Source: Geobacter sp. UBA6169 (GTDB lineage: Bacteria; Desulfobacterota; Desulfuromonadia; Geobacterales; Pseudopelobacteraceae). From it: a DNA stretch of 10,335 nucleotides. Below the pieces are notes generated by a model that saw only the letters and a list, made by a program, of their open reading frames with translations, made no database searches and was not told the DNA's origin. The stretch covers positions 12,994-23,328 of the forward strand of contig DIUB01000209.1 of NCBI GenBank assembly GCA_002422265.1, written 5' to 3'. Below, piece by piece: positions 6,021 through 10,335 of this stretch (positions within the stretch are counted from its first letter, which is position 1; the number at the start of each line of letters is the position of its first letter). The translations under genes were made by a program, and so were the position numbers.

Positions 6021-6060
6021 CTGCTTACGCTTACAACCATATACCACTACTCTGCAAGGT

Positions 6061-7911
6061 TTACTCGTTCCAACCCTCGGGATGCACATCACCGATCTGC
6101 TCCCAGTGCTCAGGCGAACGCCAGAGCGAAGAGAGGATCAATTCGCGGATATGCAGGAACTCCTTGGGCAGCTTGTCATACATCTTGATAAACAGCTCTT
6201 CGTGGGACAACACCTCGTTCTGCCAGACACCCCGATCGACCGACATCAGATCGTGGAATTTCTCGCGGGTCATTTCAAGCCCTTCCCACTCCATATCCTG
6301 ATAGCGGGGCATCCAGCCCAGCGGTGATTCAACCGCGCCTGCATGACCCTGCACCCGATCAATGATCCACTTCAGCACCCGCATGTTTTCTCCATAGCCG
6401 GGCCAGGCAAACTTGCCGTCCGCATCTTTCAGGAACCAGTTGACGCTGAAAATACGAGGCGGCTTGGGAATGTTACGGCCAAACTGCAGCCAGTGGGAGA
6501 AGTAATCTCCCATGTGATAGCCACAGAACGGCAACATGGCAAACGGGTCACGGCGTACATTGCCGGTGGCGCCCACTGCAGCGGCAGTGGTCTCTGATCC
6601 CAGTGTAGAGGCCATATAGACACCGAAGTTCCAGTTGAAGGCCTGGTAGACCAGCGGCACAGTATCCTTACGGCGACCGCCGAAGATAAAGGCGCTGATC
6701 GGCACCCCTTTGGGATTTTCCCATTCAGAATCAATGCAGGGGCACTGGGAGGCAGGTGCCGTAAAACGGGCATTGGGATGGGCTGCCGGCCGACCGCAAT
6801 CAGGTGTCCAGGGGTTTCCCTGCCAGTCGGTCAACTTCGCTGGTAGTTCGCCGTCCATACCCTCCCACCAGACATCACCATCTTCGGTCAAGGCAACATT
6901 GGTGAAGATCGAGTTCTTTTCACAAGAGATCATGGCATTGGGATTGGTTTTGTAATTGGTGCCCGGCGCCACACCGAAATAGCCGAATTCAGGGTTGATC
7001 GCATAGACCTGACCATCGGCACCCGGCTTGATCCAGGCGATGTCGTCACCAATGGTCGTTACCTTCCAGCCCTTCTCCTGAAACGGCTTGGGCGGGATCA
7101 GCATGGCAAAATTGGTCTTGCCGCAGGCGCTGGGGAAGGCTGCGCCAACGTAAGATTTTTCACCGGCCGGTGATTCAACCCCCAGAATCAGCATGTGTTC
7201 AGCCAACCAACCTTCATCCTTGCCGATTTTTGAGGCAATCCGCAGTGCCAGACATTTCTTGCCCAAGAGGGCATTCCCGCCGTAGCCGGAACCAAATGAC
7301 CAGATGGCCCGCTCTTCAGGGAAATGGACAATATATTTCTCTTTATTGCAGGGCCAGGCAACATCCTGCTGCCCTGGGGCCAACGGCATGCCAACCGTGT
7401 GCAGGCAGGGGATAAACTCGCCATTGCCCAACACATCAAGCACCTGCTTGCCCATGCGGGTCATGATCTTCATATTGACGACAACGTAAGGAGAGTCGGT
7501 GATTTCGATGCCGATCTTGGCGATATTGGAGCCCAGAGGCCCCATGCTGAAGGGGATCACGTACATGGTGCGCCCCTGCATGCACCCCTTGAACAGCCCT
7601 TTCAGCTTTTCCTTCATCTCCTTCGGGTTGACCCAGTTATTGGTTGGACCGGCATCCTGTTTGGAGAGGGAGCAGATAAAGGTACGATCTTCAACCCGCG
7701 CCACGTCGATAGGATCAGAAAACGCCAGATAACTGTTGGGACGTTTTTCTGGATTCAGCTTCCGGAAGGTGCCGCTTTCAACCATCTGGCCGCAGAGCCG
7801 GTCATATTCCTCTTGAGAGCCGTCACACCAGTGGATGTCTGCAGGCTCACACATCGCAGCCACCTCTGCCACCCACGCCTTTAGTTGCTCATTTTTCACA
7901 TCGTAACCCAT
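6061..7911 (-). CDS. pckG: Phosphoenolpyruvate carboxykinase (GTP)
   Basis: The 616-residue product is a GTP-type PEPCK, which interconverts oxaloacetate plus GTP with PEP, CO2 and GDP in the cytoplasm. Family signatures are clear: the P-loop region [15 protein letters not shown] (257-271) with the reactive loop cysteine C263 of GTP-type enzymes, the second metal/nucleotide motif TIGDDIAW (286-293), [20 protein letters not shown] (121-140), [15 protein letters not shown] (206-220), and [18 protein letters not shown] in the C-terminal half. Length is as expected. I chose the ATG at 7909-7911 because GGGAGG lies about eight bases upstream on the minus strand; the frame is open 22 codons further but those codons have no such site. 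It stands alone: 124 bases separate it from the MBL-fold gene upstream and it converges with hypA. In anaerobes with a partial TCA cycle it can act in gluconeogenesis from acetate. Confidence 0.97.
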   Translation of the reverse strand: MGYDVKNEQLKAWVAEVAAMCEPADIHWCDGSQEEYDRLCGQMVESGTFRKLNPEKRPNSYLAFSDPIDVARVEDRTFICSLSKQDAGPTNNWVNPKEMKEKLKGLFKGCMQGRTMYVIPFSMGPLGSNIAKIGIEITDSPYVVVNMKIMTRMGKQVLDVLGNGEFIPCLHTVGMPLAPGQQDVAWPCNKEKYIVHFPEERAIWSFGSGYGGNALLGKKCLALRIASKIGKDEGWLAEHMLILGVESPAGEKSYVGAAFPSACGKTNFAMLIPPKPFQEKGWKVTTIGDDIAWIKPGADGQVYAINPEFGYFGVAPGTNYKTNPNAMISCEKNSIFTNVALTEDGDVWWEGMDGELPAKLTDWQGNPWTPDCGRPAAHPNARFTAPASQCPCIDSEWENPKGVPISAFIFGGRRKDTVPLVYQAFNWNFGVYMASTLGSETTAAAVGATGNVRRDPFAMLPFCGYHMGDYFSHWLQFGRNIPKPPRIFSVNWFLKDADGKFAWPGYGENMRVLKWIIDRVQGHAGAVESPLGWMPRYQDMEWEGLEMTREKFHDLMSVDRGVWQNEVLSHEELFIKMYDKLPKEFLHIRELILSSLWRSPEHWEQIGDVHPEGWNE

Positions 7912-8035
7912 GTCTGCCGCCTCCCGTTTCGGAAATAGAAATAGAGTAGTGCCACAAGCAAAAAAATTTACTGTCACTTATCTAGCATAAGAACCGCTAA
8001 AACAAAAGGGGAGAACAAATTTTTGATGCGAAATA

Positions 8036-8875
8036 TTACGGCTTGGGCAGTTCCAGGCTGTAGCCGACCTGCGCCGGCTGAAAGGCAGCCGGAAACTCCT
8101 GTTTCAGGCGTGCAGCTGCAGTAAATCCGGTGCAGTGGCTGACAGCCAGCCTGCTAATCTGCCAGTGGCGCAGCTCGGCCACGGTCTGGTCAAGCTGCTG
8201 TGATGAACAGAAACCAAGGTGGGTCCCCCCGACCACGGCATGGATGTCGCGACGACCGGTTCTTGCGGCAACATGCTCAAGGGTATTGATCAGGCCGGCA
8301 TGACAGCAGCCCAGCAGCACCACCAGCCCCCGAGCCGTGCTGATCACCAGAGACTGATCGTCGTCAAACGGATCATGACTGCAGCCACAGCGGTCAAGAT
8401 AGAGACCGCTGTCGCCGGTTTCAAAATCAGTGGTCCTTGTTACCTGGCCGGTCAGAAAGATGTGGGGGGCAATCTCGCGGAACTGATCAGAAAGGTCAAA
8501 CCGGGCGCCCTGGCCCTCAAGGTATTCCCGGGGGTAGGGCATACCCAGTGAAAGCGATTCTCCGGTATCCTTGTGACGATAGCGCGGAGAAAAGATGGAT
8601 GAATGACCAAAAACCTGCTTGGGACCACAGGTCCGCAAGAGCGGCAAAAGGCCGCCGGAATGATCATAATGGCCGTGAGACAGTGCCACCAGCTGCAGCT
8701 CATGCAGATTCTTGTTCATTCGCTGGGCGTTATGCAGCAAGGTGAATCCCTGCCCGGTATCCCAGAGCAACGCACCCCCCTGCCACTCGATCAGGACGCT
8801 GAAGCCATGCTCTCCCAGCGTACCGGAAATGGGACCCACGCTGTTTTCACAGAGAATGGTGATACGATAGCTCAT
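8036..8875 (-). CDS. MBL-fold metallo-hydrolase, dihydropterin-RFA-P-synthase-like
   Basis: The 279-residue product is a metallo-beta-lactamase-fold enzyme. The metal-binding motif is SHGHYDHSGG (H67, H69, D71, H72), with LGCCHAGLINTLEH (H192) and GGTHLG (H219) later, and SHCTG (H247) near the end. The combination of DDQSLVIST-RGLVVLLGC and the early LLWDTGQG is characteristic of the group often annotated as 7,8-dihydropterin-6-methyl-4-(ribofuranosyl)aminobenzene 5'-phosphate synthase. That reaction belongs to methanopterin synthesis in archaea, so the name should not be taken literally in a bacterium; the substrate here is unknown. A strong ribosome site, GAGGAGGGG, precedes the ATG. It is followed on the same strand by pckG after 124 bases with no clear terminator between, so some read-through is possible. 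Confidence 0.9.
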   Translation of the reverse strand: MSYRITILCENSVGPISGTLGEHGFSVLIEWQGGALLWDTGQGFTLLHNAQRMNKNLHELQLVALSHGHYDHSGGLLPLLRTCGPKQVFGHSSIFSPRYRHKDTGESLSLGMPYPREYLEGQGARFDLSDQFREIAPHIFLTGQVTRTTDFETGDSGLYLDRCGCSHDPFDDDQSLVISTARGLVVLLGCCHAGLINTLEHVAARTGRRDIHAVVGGTHLGFCSSQQLDQTVAELRHWQISRLAVSHCTGFTAAARLKQEFPAAFQPAQVGYSLELPKP

Positions 8876-8920
8876 CGGCCCCTCCTCAATACATTCAGAA
8901 CAAACCCAAAAACAATAGCA

Positions 8921-9015
8921 CGCGGATAAAATCTGATCCTGGCTGATTTATGCGGATTCAAAAACCAAATGGCTTAAGATCTGCGAACATCCGCCTAATC
9001 CGCGTCATCCGCGGC
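8921..9015. repeat. Patch of ATCCGCG-type direct and inverted short repeats
   Basis: Four near-consecutive units on the + strand, ATCTGCGAAC (8979), ATCCGCCTA (8989), ATCCGCGTC (8998) and ATCCGCGGC (9007), have a 9-10 base period. Upstream are two inverted cores: CGCGGAT (8921-8927), complementary to ATCCGCG at 8998-9004, and GCGGATT (8952-8958), complementary to AATCCGC at 8997-9003. The patch fills most of the non-coding gap between the MBL-fold gene and the DUF2892 gene. I recall similar GCGGAT-rich intergenic sequences in other bacterial genomes, but cannot verify a family here. No gene is visible in this 158-base gap. Confidence 0.55.
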
Positions 9016-9033
9016 CCATTACAAGTTTCGGCA

Positions 9034-9246
9034 CTATTTGCAGCAGGCATCCTTGGGGAATCTGGGTACGCCCATCTTCTCAAGTATCGTGAACAGCGGG
9101 CAGAACTGGGTAAAGCCCGACTGAAGCAGGTTCAACCCCACAAAGCCGGTGAACCAGAGCCAGTTCTGGTGGTGAAAATGGGCCAGAAGCAGTGAGATGA
9201 TGATAAAGCTTCCGGCAACAATCCTGACGATCCGTTCAATGTACAT
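9034..9246 (-). CDS. DUF2892 (YgaP-like) small inner membrane protein
   Basis: This 70-residue protein fits the DUF2892 pattern: an N-terminal [14 protein letters not shown], two membrane helices (about 8-24 and 28-45), and the FCPLF signature (48-52). In the rhodanese YgaP this domain anchors the enzyme in the membrane; as a stand-alone protein its role is unknown. C49 is the conserved cysteine, and the tail ends in an extra Cys pair (C68, C69). On the minus strand AGGAG, overlapping the stop codon of the upstream RND gene, lies six bases before the ATG. The two genes are nine bases apart and almost certainly co-transcribed. Confidence 0.87.
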   Translation of the reverse strand: MYIERIVRIVAGSFIIISLLLAHFHHQNWLWFTGFVGLNLLQSGFTQFCPLFTILEKMGVPRFPKDACCK

Positions 9247-9255
9247 AGCTTTCTC

Positions 9256-10335
9256 CTACACGTGTGCTGATTCTTCGGCAGCATCATGCTGCCCGATATG
9301 GTGACGTTCTTTCCAGCCCTGCACCAGGTAGTACAGGATCGGAATGGTAACCCGTGACAGCGTGGTTGAGGCAATCTCGCCGCACATCAGGGCAATGGCC
9401 AGCCCCTGAAAGATCGGATCAAACACAATCACAAAGCTGCCCACGACAACTGCGGCTCCGGTCAAGAGCATCGGTCGGAACCGGACCGCGCCGGCCTCGA
9501 TGATCGCCTCATCAAGCGCCATACCTTCCCGGCGCTTCATCTCGGCAAAGTCAATCAGGATGATCGAATTACGCACGATAATACCGGCCAGGGCAATGAA
9601 GCCGATCATGGAGGTGGCAGTAAAAAAGGCACCGAACAGGGCGTGGCCCGGCAGGATACCGATCAGGGTCAAGGGGATCGGTGCCATGATCACCAGCGGG
9701 GTGGTAAAATCCCGGAACCAGGCCACCACCAGAATGTAGATCAGCACCATCACTGCGGCAAAGGCGATCCCCAGATCGCGGAACACCTCATAGGTGATAT
9801 GCCACTCGCCATCCCACTTCATACCCATTTTTTCTTCCGACCAGGGCTGGCGGGAAGCCAGGATCTCAATCTTCGAACCATCCGGTGTCGGCAGGTCGGC
9901 AATCTGCTGCTGCATCTTCAGGATGGCATAGACCGGCGCTTCTATTACACCGGCTACATCACCGATCACATAGACCACGTTCTTGAGATTTTTGCGATAG
10001 AGGGTCTTGTCTTCACTGCCCTGGCTGGGTCTGACCAGCTGCGAGAGCGGTACACTTCCCCGGGGACCGGGCAGATGGATGGCTGAAAGGGCTGCCAACC
10101 CGCTGCGCTGCCCCTCCGGCAGACGCAGGTTAATACTGACCGGTTCTTTCTCCTTGGGCAGATGCAGCAGCCCCACATCCTGGCCTGCCAGGGCCAGTCG
10201 TAACGACTTGGCCACATCCTCTACTGCAATGCCGGCCAGAGCAGCCTTTTCCCGGTCAACGGTCAGGTTCAGCTTGGGCTGATCCGACTCACGGTACCAG
10301 TCAACATCCACCACGCCGTCGGTCTTGGAGAAAAT
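9256..10335 (-). CDS. RND efflux transporter permease subunit, C-terminal part
   Basis: The reading frame is open to the window edge, giving 359 C-terminal residues of a protein that is normally about 1,000-1,100 long. Counting from the edge, residues 1-165 belong to the periplasmic pore/docking domain (for example [20 protein letters not shown]). This is followed by the last block of membrane helices: [19 protein letters not shown] (189-207), [55 protein letters not shown] and the final helix before the soluble tail. RND permeases form inner-membrane trimers that use the proton gradient to drive export through a periplasmic adaptor and an outer-membrane channel. The adaptor and channel genes would lie beyond the right edge. 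The helix position occupied by an essential lysine in AcrB (TM10) reads VRNS here, with Arg. The substrate cannot be told from this part. A GTG at 10314 is internal and not a start. Confidence 0.93.
   Translation of the reverse strand: MFSKTDGVVDVDWYRESDQPKLNLTVDREKAALAGIAVEDVAKSLRLALAGQDVGLLHLPKEKEPVSINLRLPEGQRSGLAALSAIHLPGPRGSVPLSQLVRPSQGSEDKTLYRKNLKNVVYVIGDVAGVIEAPVYAILKMQQQIADLPTPDGSKIEILASRQPWSEEKMGMKWDGEWHITYEVFRDLGIAFAAVMVLIYILVVAWFRDFTTPLVIMAPIPLTLIGILPGHALFGAFFTATSMIGFIALAGIIVRNSIILIDFAEMKRREGMALDEAIIEAGAVRFRPMLLTGAAVVVGSFVIVFDPIFQGLAIALMCGEIASTTLSRVTIPILYYLVQGWKERHHIGQHDAAEESAHV

Noticed and set aside
7324..7884. 186-codon open frame on the + strand inside the PEPCK gene
   Set aside because: It lies entirely antisense to a highly conserved PEPCK gene, has no ribosome site or recognisable domain, and is explained by codon bias of the real gene.
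7949..7954. TGGCAC on the minus strand upstream of PEPCK as a sigma-54 -24 element
   Set aside because: No TTGC-type -12 element follows at the required spacing. A possible TAGATA -10 further upstream is also too weak to call.
8979..9015. CRISPR-like array
   Set aside because: Units are only 9-10 bases, adjacent without spacers and degenerate, and no cas gene is present.

Overview
This 10.3 kb window looks like ordinary chromosome from a Gram-negative anaerobe or facultative anaerobe, most likely a Geobacter/Desulfuromonadales-type bacterium. The inference rests on gene content: a GTP-type PEP carboxykinase, a two-heme c-type cytochrome lipoprotein, a [NiFe]-hydrogenase nickel chaperone (HypA), SfsA, a cytidylate-kinase-like protein and an RND pump followed by a DUF2892 membrane protein. 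Composition is moderately GC-rich and even across the genes. I see no tRNA, rRNA, transposase, integrase, phage gene or CRISPR array. Coding density is high and no stretch over 300 bases lacks a gene.

Layout. sfsA (+) opens the window and overlaps tail-to-tail a small Dabb-domain gene (-). A divergent gap leads to a cytidylate-kinase-like gene (+), which ends in a clear hairpin terminator. A tightly packed + strand group follows: mtgA (peptidoglycan glycosyltransferase), a cardiolipin-synthase-like phospholipase D protein, tatD and a small diheme cytochrome lipoprotein. The spacings are 3, 10 and 56 bases. A strong-looking sigma-70 promoter with two short palindromes then precedes a tiny Ala/Pro-rich lipoprotein. 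That gene ends in a textbook terminator lying only 30 bases before hypA. hypA converges on the GTP-type PEPCK gene (-) across a symmetric hairpin. Further right, all on the minus strand, are an MBL-fold hydrolase, a small non-coding patch of ATCCGCG-type repeats, a DUF2892 membrane protein and the C-terminal third of an RND efflux pump that runs off the right edge.

How the genes fit together. The mtgA-cls-tatD-cytochrome run looks like an envelope-related operon: wall polymerisation, phospholipid synthesis, a nuclease/housekeeping hydrolase and a membrane-anchored electron carrier. HypA supplies nickel for hydrogenase maturation, but no hydrogenase or other hyp gene is in view. PEPCK is central carbon metabolism. 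The RND pump and DUF2892 protein form a second operon.

I did not find a convincing new defence, mobile or RNA system. The points most worth a second look are the promoter and palindromes of the small lipoprotein gene, the terminator placed directly in front of hypA, the uncharacterised diheme lipoprotein, and the ATCCGCG repeat patch at 8921-9015.
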